DNA of 64,000 nucleotides, taken from assembly GCF_000424625.1 (NCBI RefSeq), contig NZ_AUKG01000002.1, positions 186,001 to 250,000 on the forward strand, in the 5' to 3' direction. Shown piece by piece: positions 50,935 through 58,932 of this stretch (its first letter is position 1; each line of letters starts with the position of its first letter). A program made the position numbers and the translations under genes. The notes beneath the pieces were generated by a model. That model was not told the DNA's origin. It ran no database searches and saw only the letters and a program-made list of their open reading frames with translations. This DNA comes from Conexibacter woesei Iso977N (GTDB lineage: Bacteria; Actinomycetota; Thermoleophilia; Solirubrobacterales; Solirubrobacteraceae).

Positions 50935-51593
50935 AGCGGGTGGCAGGACAGCCGCAGGAACCCGCACCGCTCCGCGCGGCCGATGACCCAGCCGGCGGGG
51001 ATCGGGCCCCAGAAGCGGCTGTCGTCGGAGTTGCCGCGGTTGTCGCCGAGCAGGAAGACGTAGCCCTTGGGCACCGAGATCGGCCGCGGCATGGAGCAGA
51101 TGTCCCCGATGCCCGCGGGGCAACGCGCGATGAACGGCTCGTTCGCCGTCCTGCCGTCGACGATCGTCCGCCCGCCGCGGATCGCGACCGACGCCGGCCC
51201 GACCGCGACGACGCGCTTGATGAAGGTCTCCCTCGCCGCGCCGCGCGTCGGCCGCGGGCACGCCTGGTCCTCGCTGTGCGCGGCGCCGCAGGTGTTCGTC
51301 TCCGCGCCGGTGGGCGGGTGCAGGACGACGACGTCGCCCACCCGCGGCGCGTGGTGGTCGTAGACCTTGGTGTCGGCGAGGAAGTGCGTCCCGACCTTGA
51401 TCGTCGGCTCCATCGCGCCGCTCGGCACGCGGTACGCGTGGTAGCCGTGCCTGACGGTCGCCGCGCCGCCGACGAGCAGCACCAGCGCGATGCACGCCCC
51501 GACCGCCAGCACCGCCACGACCAGCCAGCGCCTCCTGCTGCGCGGCAGCTCGGGCGGCGAGGAAACCGCATCGGGGCTCACCGGTTCGGACAC
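50931..51593 (-). CDS. lepB: signal peptidase I
   Basis: Removes signal peptides from exported proteins. 220 residues: a cytoplasmic tail with a Pro/Arg-rich N-terminus, one membrane helix (WLVVAVLAVGACIALVLLVG, about 23-42), then box B with the catalytic Ser in VPSGAMEPTIKVG (about 58), box D with the Lys in FIKRVVAVG, and box E GDNRGNSDDSRFWGPIP. The Cys-bearing loop (TCGAAHSEDQACP, RCPAGIGDICS) is longer than in E. coli and may form disulfides. It is predicted to be membrane-anchored with the active site outside. Confidence 0.93.
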   Translation of the reverse strand: MSEPVSPDAVSSPPELPRSRRRWLVVAVLAVGACIALVLLVGGAATVRHGYHAYRVPSGAMEPTIKVGTHFLADTKVYDHHAPRVGDVVVLHPPTGAETNTCGAAHSEDQACPRPTRGAARETFIKRVVAVGPASVAIRGGRTIVDGRTANEPFIARCPAGIGDICSMPRPISVPKGYVFLLGDNRGNSDDSRFWGPIPAGWVIGRAERCGFLRLSCHPL

Positions 51594-51630
51594 GTGCGGG
51601 GTTGTGTCCGCGGCGCGTCCCTTTTACGCG

Positions 51631-52551
51631 CTACTTCTGCGCGGTGATCATCAGGTTGTAGAAGACGGCCGGCGGGAGCCGGGTCTCCAACAACACGCGA
51701 TCGACGTGCTGGAGGCCGACGTAGCCCTTGAAGGCGTACATCTTCCAGGCCCACGGCACGGTCTCCGGATCCGCGGTCGCCTCGAGCGCGCGGTTGGCCC
51801 AGCCGAACCAGTTGGCCAGCAGCTCCTCGCCGCGGACCCTGACGTCGGCGAAGCCCGCGGCGCGCGGGCCGGTGCTCAGCGCGTCCGGGGTGAACGCGTG
51901 GACGTCGACCATCGACTCCAGCTGGTGGTTCTCGGCGCCGCCGTCGAGGTTGCCCTCGCTGGCGGGCGCGGCGCGCATGATCGTCCGCCAGACCGGCGCG
52001 ACGCGCGACGCGGCGCGCTTGGGGACGTTCGCCAGGCGGTCGCCGTACTCCGACGGCTCGCCCGCGAAGACCGCGACGCCGCCGGGCGCCAGGACGCGGT
52101 GGATCTCGCGCCACGCCTGGTCGAGGTCGGGAAGATGATGAAGAACGGCGTGGCCGAAGACGAGGTCGAACGACCCGTCCGCGAACGGCAGCGCCTCGGC
52201 GTCCGCGACGCGCGCGTCCACGTCGAGGTCCAACATGTCCGCGTTGCGCTGCAGCGCGTCGACCATCCCCGGCGAGATGTCCGTGCAGGTCGCGTGGGAG
52301 ATCACGCCCGCCTGCAGCAGGTTGAGGCTGAAGTAGCCGGTCCCGGCGCCGAGCTCCAGCGCGCGGTCGAACGAGCGCAGCTCGCCGTCGAGCGCCTTGC
52401 GCAGCTTGCCCAGCACCTGCGTCCGGCCGATCTCGCCGAAGTCGATGCCCCACTTGGCGTCGTAGTCGGCGGCGGCGCCGTCGTGGTAGCGGGTGTTGAC
52501 GTCGCGGATCTCGTCCGCGGTATCCGGGGCCGGGCTCATGAAGCGGGCCAT
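51631..52551 (-). CDS. class I SAM-dependent methyltransferase
   Basis: About 306 residues: ALELGAGTGYFSLNLLQAGV (motif I), CTDISPGMVDALQRNADML, DGSFDLVFGHAVLHHLPDLD and IHRVLAPGGVAVFAGEPSEY, a UbiE-type fold. The C-terminal half is longer than in simple members (SMVDVHAFTPDALSTGPRAA, MYAFKGYVGLQHVDRVLLET), so it may have a specific acceptor domain. The start is uncertain: ATG 52551 or ATG 52539, with a TAGGAT -10-like sequence overlapping the first and possibly giving a near-leaderless message from the second. The substrate is unknown. Confidence 0.8.
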   Translation of the reverse strand: MARFMSPAPDTADEIRDVNTRYHDGAAADYDAKWGIDFGEIGRTQVLGKLRKALDGELRSFDRALELGAGTGYFSLNLLQAGVISHATCTDISPGMVDALQRNADMLDLDVDARVADAEALPFADGSFDLVFGHAVLHHLPDLDQAWREIHRVLAPGGVAVFAGEPSEYGDRLANVPKRAASRVAPVWRTIMRAAPASEGNLDGGAENHQLESMVDVHAFTPDALSTGPRAAGFADVRVRGEELLANWFGWANRALEATADPETVPWAWKMYAFKGYVGLQHVDRVLLETRLPPAVFYNLMITAQK

Positions 52552-52624
52552 CCTAACGCGCGCGCCGCGATCTGGACCTTCGGGTGGTGCCTGAACGGCT
52601 GCCGCACGCAACCGTGTCAGGACG

Positions 52625-54361
52625 ATGACGACGCGCAAGCTGTCCCTTGCCCTCGCTGCGACCGCGGCGGTCGCAGGCCTCGCCGGCTGTGGCCCGCTGC
52701 CCGGCTACACGGTCCGCGACGAGAGCGCCGCCCAGCAGGACGTCATCGGCGACACCGTGCACCTCGGCGCGACGCTGTGCCTGGACACCGGCGCGAGCGC
52801 GCCGGACCCGTCCACGGACACCGAGCTGCGCGGGATCGCGTGGCCGCAGGCCACGTCCGGGAGGTGCGACGACCAGGCAGGCATGGGCAACGGCCTCAAC
52901 TACGTGCCGTCGTTGGCCACCAACGGCGGCGTCCAGTTCTTCGCGGCGTTCCTGGTCCCGGACGGCGCGACGGCGCCCGCGACCGCGAGCGCGACGCTTC
53001 CCTCCGGGTTCGACGTGACGACCGCGACGCTGACGCGCAAGCCGTCGCTCGACGAGTCGCTGGGCCAGACACAGCCGACGCCCGCGGGCGAGCACTGGGT
53101 CGGGTACATCTCGCCGGTGGTCGGCCAGGCGACGGCGCCGAGCGAGACGCCGGAGGACGTCGCGTCCGGGCTGCAGCGCGTGGCGACGACCAAGCTCACG
53201 GAGGACCCGAACGCGCCCGCGACCGGCGCCGGCGACTGGTCGGCGAGCGCCGACTTCACGCTGTCGCGCGGCCCGGGCGGGCTGCCCGCGCCGGCGACGT
53301 TCGCGCACGCGGTGCTCGGCGGCGTCCGGATGGCCTACCCCCAGGACATCTACGACGGCGTCGACCCGACCGGCTTCCACGACCCGGCCGAGGCGTTCGG
53401 CCTGCAGCTGCTGGACACGCGGCCGGTCGACTGCCAGGAGGTCCGGTCGTGGCCGTTCGAGACGTTCCTGGGGCTGAGCACGTCCGGGCTGCAGGAGGAC
53501 CCGTACGGCGAGCCGCTGCTGCCGACGACCTCGTGCGGCGGCGCCTCGGCGGGCGGGGCGCTGGCGCTGAAGGACCTGCGCGGCTCGGGTGACACCGTGA
53601 CGGTCGGCGCGGGGCAGACCGCGACGGTGCCGTTCACGCTGCGCTACGTCGGCGATCCAGGGCCGGCGTTCGCGCTTTCGGCTTCCACCGCGCTGCCGGG
53701 CGCGCCCGCCGCGGTCGTCGCGCCGGGCACGCTGACGCCGGGCGCCGCGGGCTTCCAGAGCGCGACGGTGACCGTGCCGGTCCCGGCCGGGACCGCGCCG
53801 GGCGACTACGCCGTGACGCTGACCGCGACGGTCGGCGGGCAGACGCGCGTGGCGACCGGGACGATCACGGTCGGCGTGCCGGGCGCGGGGACGACGAACG
53901 CCAACACGTCGCCGAACCCGACCGGCCTCGAGGACGACAACAACTCCGGCGGCGTGTCCGCCGCGTCGGTGACGAGCAGGCAGCGCATGCTCGAGTTCCG
54001 CGGGCTGGATCGCTCCGGCCTCGGCCCGGACCACCGGTCGGTCAACATCGGCGACGTCATCTGCCACAAGACGACCGAGGCGTGCGGGTGGGTGTCGTGG
54101 CAGCTGTCGGTGCGCTGGGAGGCGCTGCACGCAGGCGCCGAGGTGGCGCGGGCGTCGGCGAAGCAGCGGGTCCGGATGGTCGTGCTCGGGAGCGGGACGC
54201 TGAGCGTGCCGGCGGGCGCGCGGCGCCACATCAGGGTGCGGCTGCCGCAGAGCGTCGTGAGGGCGATCGCCGGCGGCGAGGTCCTGCACGCGGTGGCGGC
54301 GGTCCGGCCGGCGCGCGACCGCGTCCCGGTCACCCACCGGATCGACCTGCGCCGCGGGTGA
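52625..54361 (+). CDS. putative lipoprotein with Ig-like domains
   Basis: 578 residues. The signal peptide (1-22) ends in LAGC, a lipobox, so the mature protein begins at Cys22. The N-terminal region has a set of cysteines (CLDTGASAPD, CDDQAGMG) and no enzymatic motif. A Gly/Thr-rich segment leads to an Ig-like repeat (about 340-430, ALSASTALPGAPAAVVAPGT and YAVTLTATVGGQTRVATGTI). The C-terminal part (ADR-like VTSRQRMLEFRGLDRSGL) is unlike known folds. The function is unknown, probably surface-exposed. Confidence 0.75.
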   Translation: MTTRKLSLALAATAAVAGLAGCGPLPGYTVRDESAAQQDVIGDTVHLGATLCLDTGASAPDPSTDTELRGIAWPQATSGRCDDQAGMGNGLNYVPSLATNGGVQFFAAFLVPDGATAPATASATLPSGFDVTTATLTRKPSLDESLGQTQPTPAGEHWVGYISPVVGQATAPSETPEDVASGLQRVATTKLTEDPNAPATGAGDWSASADFTLSRGPGGLPAPATFAHAVLGGVRMAYPQDIYDGVDPTGFHDPAEAFGLQLLDTRPVDCQEVRSWPFETFLGLSTSGLQEDPYGEPLLPTTSCGGASAGGALALKDLRGSGDTVTVGAGQTATVPFTLRYVGDPGPAFALSASTALPGAPAAVVAPGTLTPGAAGFQSATVTVPVPAGTAPGDYAVTLTATVGGQTRVATGTITVGVPGAGTTNANTSPNPTGLEDDNNSGGVSAASVTSRQRMLEFRGLDRSGLGPDHRSVNIGDVICHKTTEACGWVSWQLSVRWEALHAGAEVARASAKQRVRMVVLGSGTLSVPAGARRHIRVRLPQSVVRAIAGGEVLHAVAAVRPARDRVPVTHRIDLRRG

Positions 54362-54394
54362 GGTGCGGGCACGTGTAGCGTGCCCGCCTTCGCC

Positions 54395-55183
54395 ATGCCT
54401 GACGTCGAAGAACCGAAGCTCTACCTGCAGCAGAACCAGCCCGAGGGCGTGCCGCCGCTGGCCCTGACCGGCGAGCGCACGCTGCCCGACGTGCCGGAGG
54501 AGAACTACTGGTACCGGCGCCACCTGGTGGTCTACGAGTGGATCCGGGAGCGCGTCGGCGGGCTCAAGGTCATCGACATGGCCTGCGGCGAGGGCTACGG
54601 GAGCATGGTGCTCGGCGGGAGCGCCCGGGAGGTCGTCGGGGTCGACGCCAACCCGGAGGCGCACGAGCACGCGAAGGCGCGGTACACCACCAACAACGTC
54701 CGCTTCGCCCGCGACCTGGTCGAGACGTTCGACGAGCCCGCCGACGCCGTCGTGTTCCTGCAGACGATCGAGCACGTCCAGAACCCGGACGAGATCCTGG
54801 AGCGCTTCAAGACGCTCGTCGGCGCGTCGCCGTCGCCGGTCGTGATCGTCTCGACGCCGAACCTGCTGACGCTCGCGCCGGAGGGCGCCGAGAAGTCCGA
54901 GAACCCCTGGCACGTCAAGGAGTACCGGCCGGAGGAGTTCCTGAAGCTCTGCCGCGACCACTTCGGGACGGTCGAGTTGTACGGGTTGTTCCACGCCCGC
55001 AGGCTCAAGGTCCACGAGCTCGCCATCAAGAGGCTCGGCTGGGACTCGATCCACCGGGCGCTGAGGATCACCAAGCCGTTTTACGACCGCTTCACCCCGG
55101 CGATCGCGGCGAGCGACTTCGTGCTCAGCGCGGACCGTTCCCTCGACGGCGCACTCGACTTCGTGGCGGTCTGCCGGCCGTGA
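54395..55183 (+). CDS. SAM-dependent methyltransferase related to mycobacterial Rv3030
   Basis: 262 residues. The N-terminal PLALTGERTLPDVPEENYWY followed by RRHLVVYEWI, the motif I KVIDMACGEGYGSMVLGG, IEHVQNP, and the ending DRSLDGALDFVAVCRP are strikingly like mycobacterial Rv3030, part of the methylglucose lipopolysaccharide (MGLP) locus. The next gene, GH57, is the counterpart of Rv3031. A TAGCGT -10 (54376-54381) is 13 bases before the ATG, so the leader is very short. It likely methylates a polysaccharide or its precursor. The comparison is from memory of the Rv3030 sequence, not from a search. Confidence 0.85.
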   Translation: MPDVEEPKLYLQQNQPEGVPPLALTGERTLPDVPEENYWYRRHLVVYEWIRERVGGLKVIDMACGEGYGSMVLGGSAREVVGVDANPEAHEHAKARYTTNNVRFARDLVETFDEPADAVVFLQTIEHVQNPDEILERFKTLVGASPSPVVIVSTPNLLTLAPEGAEKSENPWHVKEYRPEEFLKLCRDHFGTVELYGLFHARRLKVHELAIKRLGWDSIHRALRITKPFYDRFTPAIAASDFVLSADRSLDGALDFVAVCRP

Positions 55184-56571
55184 GCGAGGGCCGCCTCGCG
55201 ATCGTCCTGCACTCCCACATGCCCTACGTGGAGGGCTTCGGGACGTGGCCGTTCGGCGAGGAGTGGCTGTTCGAGGCGGCGGCGACGGTCTACGCGCCGT
55301 TGTTGAAGGTGTTGGATGGGCCGGGTGGCGAGCGGGTGACGCTGTCGGTCACGCCGGTGCTGGCCGACCAGCTTGGTGCTGTCGGTGTCCACGAGCGCTT
55401 GTTGTCGTTCTTGCGCGACCTGCGCGTGACGACGCACGCGCTGGACGCCGAGGGCTGCCGCACGACCGGCGAGCCGGCGCTCGGCGACGAGGTCGAGCGG
55501 GCCGGGCAGGACTACGCGGACGCGGCCGACGCGCTGGAGGCGCTCGGCGACGGCGGCCTCGCCCGCGCGCTGCTGCGCCACGCCGCCTGGACGTCGTCCG
55601 CGACGCACGCGGTCCTGCCGCTGGTCGCGACCGACGCCGGCGTCCGCCTGCAGCTGCGCGCCGGGATCGAGGCGCACCGCGCGCGCCGCGGCGACCTGGG
55701 GTGGGGTGGGGGCTTCTGGCTGCCCGAGTGCGCGCACGCGCCGTGGCTGCACCCGCTGCTCGAAGAGGCCGGCGTCCACGCGACGTGCGTCGACCTCACC
55801 GACGTCCTGCCCGGCCACCGGACCCCGCTCGCGACCTCCGACGGCCCGCTGCTCGTGCCGCTCGACCGCGCGACGATCGAGCTGGTCTGGAGTCCCGGCG
55901 GCTATCCGGCGGCCGCGGCCTACCGCGACTCGCACCGCCGGACCACCCACCATCACAACCCCTGGGCCAACGACGGCGCCGTCTACGACCGCGACCGCGC
56001 CCGCGAGCAGGCCGCCGCCGACGCGCGCGACTTCGTCCAACGCGTACAACAACGCACCGACGACGGCTCGCTGTCGGTCTGCGCCCTCGACACCGAGCTG
56101 CTCGGCCATCACTGGTACGAGGGCCTCGACTGGCTCTCCGCCGTGCTCCAGGAGAGCGAGCGAGCGGGCCTGGAGATCCTGCCGCTCGACGCCGCGGCCC
56201 ACGCCGTCGCACCGGCGAAGGCGCCCGACGACCTCCCGCCGACCTCGTGGGGAGAGCCCCGCACGCTCTGGACCTGGGACGGCCCGCAGGTCGCCGACCT
56301 CGCCTTCTCGACCCGCGACGCCGAGCTGCGCACCCTCACCGCCGCCCTCGCGGGCACCGTGGATCACCGAGCGGTCCGCGAGCTGCTGGCGCTCCAGTCC
56401 TCCGACTGGGCCTTCCTCGCCACCCGCGACATCTCCGGCCCCTACCCGCTCGAACGCGCCACCGCCCACCTCGCCGCGCTCGACGCCGCCCTCGCGTCGC
56501 CCGGCAGCACCGAGCCGGAGCTCCGCGCCCTGGCCCCCTTCGCGGACCCCGCGATGCTGCTCGTCCCCTAA
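55180..56571 (+). CDS. GH57 glycoside hydrolase, probable alpha-glucan branching enzyme
   Basis: 463 residues. The GH57 motifs are VLHSHMPYVEGFG at the N-terminus, GGGFWLPECAHAPWLHPLLE (nucleophile Glu, about 185) and VCALDTELLGHHWYEGLDWL (Asp, about 303). This enzyme group includes 1,4-alpha-glucan branching enzymes, among them mycobacterial Rv3031 involved in MGLP. The GTG start overlaps the methyltransferase stop (GTGA), so the two are co-translated. It is shorter than Rv3031, with no large C-terminal domain. The branching or transferase role is inferred from family and context. Confidence 0.85.
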   Translation: MSEGRLAIVLHSHMPYVEGFGTWPFGEEWLFEAAATVYAPLLKVLDGPGGERVTLSVTPVLADQLGAVGVHERLLSFLRDLRVTTHALDAEGCRTTGEPALGDEVERAGQDYADAADALEALGDGGLARALLRHAAWTSSATHAVLPLVATDAGVRLQLRAGIEAHRARRGDLGWGGGFWLPECAHAPWLHPLLEEAGVHATCVDLTDVLPGHRTPLATSDGPLLVPLDRATIELVWSPGGYPAAAAYRDSHRRTTHHHNPWANDGAVYDRDRAREQAAADARDFVQRVQQRTDDGSLSVCALDTELLGHHWYEGLDWLSAVLQESERAGLEILPLDAAAHAVAPAKAPDDLPPTSWGEPRTLWTWDGPQVADLAFSTRDAELRTLTAALAGTVDHRAVRELLALQSSDWAFLATRDISGPYPLERATAHLAALDAALASPGSTEPELRALAPFADPAMLLVP

Positions 56572-56617
56572 TGCCGTACGGCGTGCATCTGTCCGCCGGA
56601 CGACATATAGGTATTGG

Positions 56618-56881
56618 ATGCCGCGTCTTCCCGAGCGCATCGTCGCTCTCGCACCCGACGAGCGACTGACCCTCGCGCAGCTGTCGGGCGCGACGCTCGA
56701 GCCCGTCGCCGTCCGCCTGCGCCGCGCCGCGGAGACCGGCCGGATCGACGTCACCGACCCGATCCTCCGCCGCTGGATGTCCTCCCGCCGCGACGCGCTG
56801 CTCACCGCCGACAGCGACCACGGCGAGCTGGCCCTGATCGCCCGCCTGCTCAGCGACGCGCTCGACGCCGCGGCCGCGTAG
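56618..56881 (+). CDS. small hypothetical protein
   Basis: 87 residues of unknown function, helical, with LAPDERLTLAQLSGATLEPV, VAVRLRRAAETGRIDVTDPI and a charged C-terminal helix. A TATAGG -10-like element ends six bases before the ATG, suggesting a leaderless message. It sits between the MGLP-like pair and the converging acyltransferase. Codon use is ordinary, but no family was recognised, so confidence is moderate. Confidence 0.5.
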   Translation: MPRLPERIVALAPDERLTLAQLSGATLEPVAVRLRRAAETGRIDVTDPILRRWMSSRRDALLTADSDHGELALIARLLSDALDAAAA

Positions 56882-56887
56882 GAGCGG

Positions 56888-57571
56888 CTAGGTCCAGCGC
56901 AGCGTCTCGGGCGCGTCGCGCATCCGCAGCAGCTTCGCCGGCGCGCCCGCGACGACGGCGTTCGCCGGGACGTCCTTCGTGATCACCGAGTTCGTCCCGA
57001 TCACGCAGTTGTCGCCGACCGTCGCGCCGCGCAGGAAGCACGCGCCGTAGCCGACCCAGACGTTGTGCCCGACACGCACGTCGCGCTTGTAGATCCCCTG
57101 CGCCCGGATCGGACGGTCGACCTCGACGACGCCGTGGTCGAAGTCGATCAACATCACGCGGTCGGCGAGGATGCACTCGCGCCCGATCGACACGTGCTGG
57201 AACGCCGAGATCGTGCACTCCTGGCCCATCACGGTCTTCGCGCCGATCGCGCACTCGCCCTCGTGCACGCGGATCTTGCACCCGTGCCCGATCCACGACC
57301 AGCGGCCGAGCTGCAGGCGCGCACCGCGCCCGACCTCCAGCTTCGTCCCCGCCCCGATGAACGCGGGGCCGTCGAGGACGAGCCGCCGCCCGAGGCGCAG
57401 CTTCCAGTACGCGAGCCGGACCATCAGCCGCGCGTACTTCCAGTTCAACATGCCGTTGCGCCTGGCGAAGCGCAGCATCACGAGCGGCCCGCCGGAGCGC
57501 GGCGACGGGTCGCCGCGGAGCTCGAGCGGCGCGGCCGCGATCTCGGCGGGCGGGGACAGCACCGGCTCCAT
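56888..57571 (-). CDS. hexapeptide-repeat acyltransferase (Rv3034c-like)
   Basis: 227 residues with a left-handed beta-helix of hexapeptide repeats from about residue 80 (FIGAGTKLEVGRGARLQLGR, HGCKIRVHEGECAIGAKTVM, VSIGRECILADRVMLIDFDH). The catalytic-type His lies in IDFDHGVVEVDRPIRAQGIY, and NVWVGYGACFLRGATVGDNC and VVAGAPAKLLR complete the fold. It is an O-acyltransferase of the maltose/galactoside acetyltransferase type. Its proximity to the Rv3030/Rv3031-like genes mirrors Rv3034c in the mycobacterial MGLP locus, suggesting acylation of a polymethylated glucan. Start ATG 57571 or a downstream ATG. Confidence 0.75.
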   Translation of the reverse strand: MEPVLSPPAEIAAAPLELRGDPSPRSGGPLVMLRFARRNGMLNWKYARLMVRLAYWKLRLGRRLVLDGPAFIGAGTKLEVGRGARLQLGRWSWIGHGCKIRVHEGECAIGAKTVMGQECTISAFQHVSIGRECILADRVMLIDFDHGVVEVDRPIRAQGIYKRDVRVGHNVWVGYGACFLRGATVGDNCVIGTNSVITKDVPANAVVAGAPAKLLRMRDAPETLRWT

Positions 57572-57600
57572 CGCCGGAGAGGCTAGACGCTCCGTCGCTC

Positions 57601-58269
57601 CTACGCCGGCAGGCCCTCCGCGAAGCGCAGCAGCCCGTCCGTGTCGCGCCACGGCCGGCCGTGCCCGAACACCACCAGCTGCGGCCGCAGCTCGGCCACC
57701 CGCCGGATCTGCGCGCGGTTCAGCGCCGGGTCCGGGGAGAACCTCGCCGGCGGCTCGTGCAGCCCCGGCCGGCCGGTCACCGGATGGCGCCCGAACAGGA
57801 CGTCGCCCGCGACGAGCGTCCGGTCCTCCGCGCGCCAGTACGACAGGTGACCGGGCGAGTGCCCGGGCGTCTCCAGCGCGACGAAGCCCGCGTCGAGCGC
57901 GTCGCCCTCGGCCAGCTCGCGGTCGACCGCCAGCGCCGGACCGCGCCAGTTGCGCGTCTGCCAGCGTGTGATCGCGTTCTCGTTGGTCAACCCGGCTTCG
58001 TCGCCGGAGCGCAGCGCCTCCGCCTCCCGCGCCGGCGCCCAGAACGGGACCCTGAGCGCCGCGACCAGCGCCGCGCTCGACCCCTGGTGGTCGGAGTGCG
58101 CGTGCGTGACCGCGTGCGCCGTGATGTTCATGTCCTTGGTCGCGCTGAGGATCCGCTTGGCGGCGTGCTTGGTCGCGGCGTCGACGATCGTGCCGCCGAC
58201 CACGTACACGTTGAACGCGTAGGCGGGGCGGGAGGGGAGGAGGGAGAGGCCCGGGGCAAGTTCGTACAT
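57601..58269 (-). CDS. metallo-beta-lactamase-fold hydrolase
   Basis: 222 residues with the full MBL zinc set: THAHSDHQGSSAAL (H-x-H-x-D-H, about 50-55), His in LETPGHSPGHLSYW, Asp in LVAGDVLFGRHP, and the C-terminal His in LVVFGHGRPW. There is no signal peptide, so it is cytoplasmic. The substrate is unknown; the fold includes glyoxalase-II and lactonase-like enzymes. It is divergent from a TetR gene with two palindromic sites in the 66-base gap, so the TetR protein probably represses it. The start ATG is at 58269, with an alternative nine bases upstream. Confidence 0.88.
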   Translation of the reverse strand: MYELAPGLSLLPSRPAYAFNVYVVGGTIVDAATKHAAKRILSATKDMNITAHAVTHAHSDHQGSSAALVAALRVPFWAPAREAEALRSGDEAGLTNENAITRWQTRNWRGPALAVDRELAEGDALDAGFVALETPGHSPGHLSYWRAEDRTLVAGDVLFGRHPVTGRPGLHEPPARFSPDPALNRAQIRRVAELRPQLVVFGHGRPWRDTDGLLRFAEGLPA

Positions 58270-58276
58270 GATGTCC

Positions 58277-58320
58277 ATACGGTGGCGTATGGAGAGCACG
58301 TTGTCAATACGGTGGCGTAT
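58277..58320. promoter_or_regulatory. twin TetR-type operators, 30 bases apart
   Basis: ATACGGTGGCGTAT occurs at 58277-58290 and 58307-58320. The first is extended to the perfect palindrome CCATACGGTGGCGTATGG; the second differs by one base in the outer arm. Between them, on the minus strand, is TTGACA, a likely -35 of the MBL hydrolase gene. The pair lies between divergent TetR and hydrolase genes, so TetR autoregulation is likely. Confidence 0.7.
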
Positions 58321-58335
58321 GGTGTGGGGCGCGCG

Positions 58336-58887
58336 ATGCCCAATGACGACCCCACCAACCTCGATCGCGACCGCTGGGCCGCCGCCGGCCTCGCCGCGCT
58401 GGAGCGCGCCGGCCTCGCCGCCGTCGCCGTCGAGCCGCTGGCCCGCGAGCTGGCGGTGACCAAGGGCTCGTTCTACTGGCACTTCAAGAACCGCGCGGAG
58501 CTGGTGCAGGCGACCGTCGAGCGCTGGGAGCGCATCCACGTGGACGGCCCGCTGGACCGCCTGGCCGAGGTCGACGACCCGCGCGAACGCCTGCTGAGGC
58601 TGCTCGCTGCGGCGTCCGGCAAGCCGCCGTCGATCTTCATCCGGATGCTCGACGCGACCGACGAGCCGGTCGTCGCCGCCGCCGTCCACCGCGCCGCCGC
58701 GATGCGCGTCGACTTCATGGCCAAGGCCTTTCGCGAGCTCGGCCTCCCGCCCGCCCGCGCGCGCCGCCAGGCGCTCCTGGCCTACTCGACCTACATCGGC
58801 CGCGCGCACCTCGCCCGCGACGCGCCCGACGTCCTCGGCGACCCGCAGCAGCTCGCCAAGCACATCGCCGAGCAGCTCCTCCCCTGA
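58336..58887 (+). CDS. TetR/AcrR-family regulator
   Basis: 183 residues. The N-terminal helix-turn-helix domain (about 8-55: LDRDRWAAAGLAALERAGLA and ARELAVTKGSFYWHFKNRAE) is typical; GSFYWHF is the recognition helix. The ligand-binding C-terminal part (LAAASGKPPSIFIRMLDATD, YSTYIGRAHLARDAPDVLG) is of the TetR_C type with no clear ligand clue. It likely represses itself and the MBL hydrolase through the twin operators in the shared promoter region. The start ATG at 58336 follows a GC-rich stretch without a clear SD. Confidence 0.88.
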   Translation: MPNDDPTNLDRDRWAAAGLAALERAGLAAVAVEPLARELAVTKGSFYWHFKNRAELVQATVERWERIHVDGPLDRLAEVDDPRERLLRLLAAASGKPPSIFIRMLDATDEPVVAAAVHRAAAMRVDFMAKAFRELGLPPARARRQALLAYSTYIGRAHLARDAPDVLGDPQQLAKHIAEQLLP

Positions 58888-58932
58888 GGCGCGGCGCCGC
58901 AGCGCGCGCGAGTCCGGCACAATCCGCCGCTC

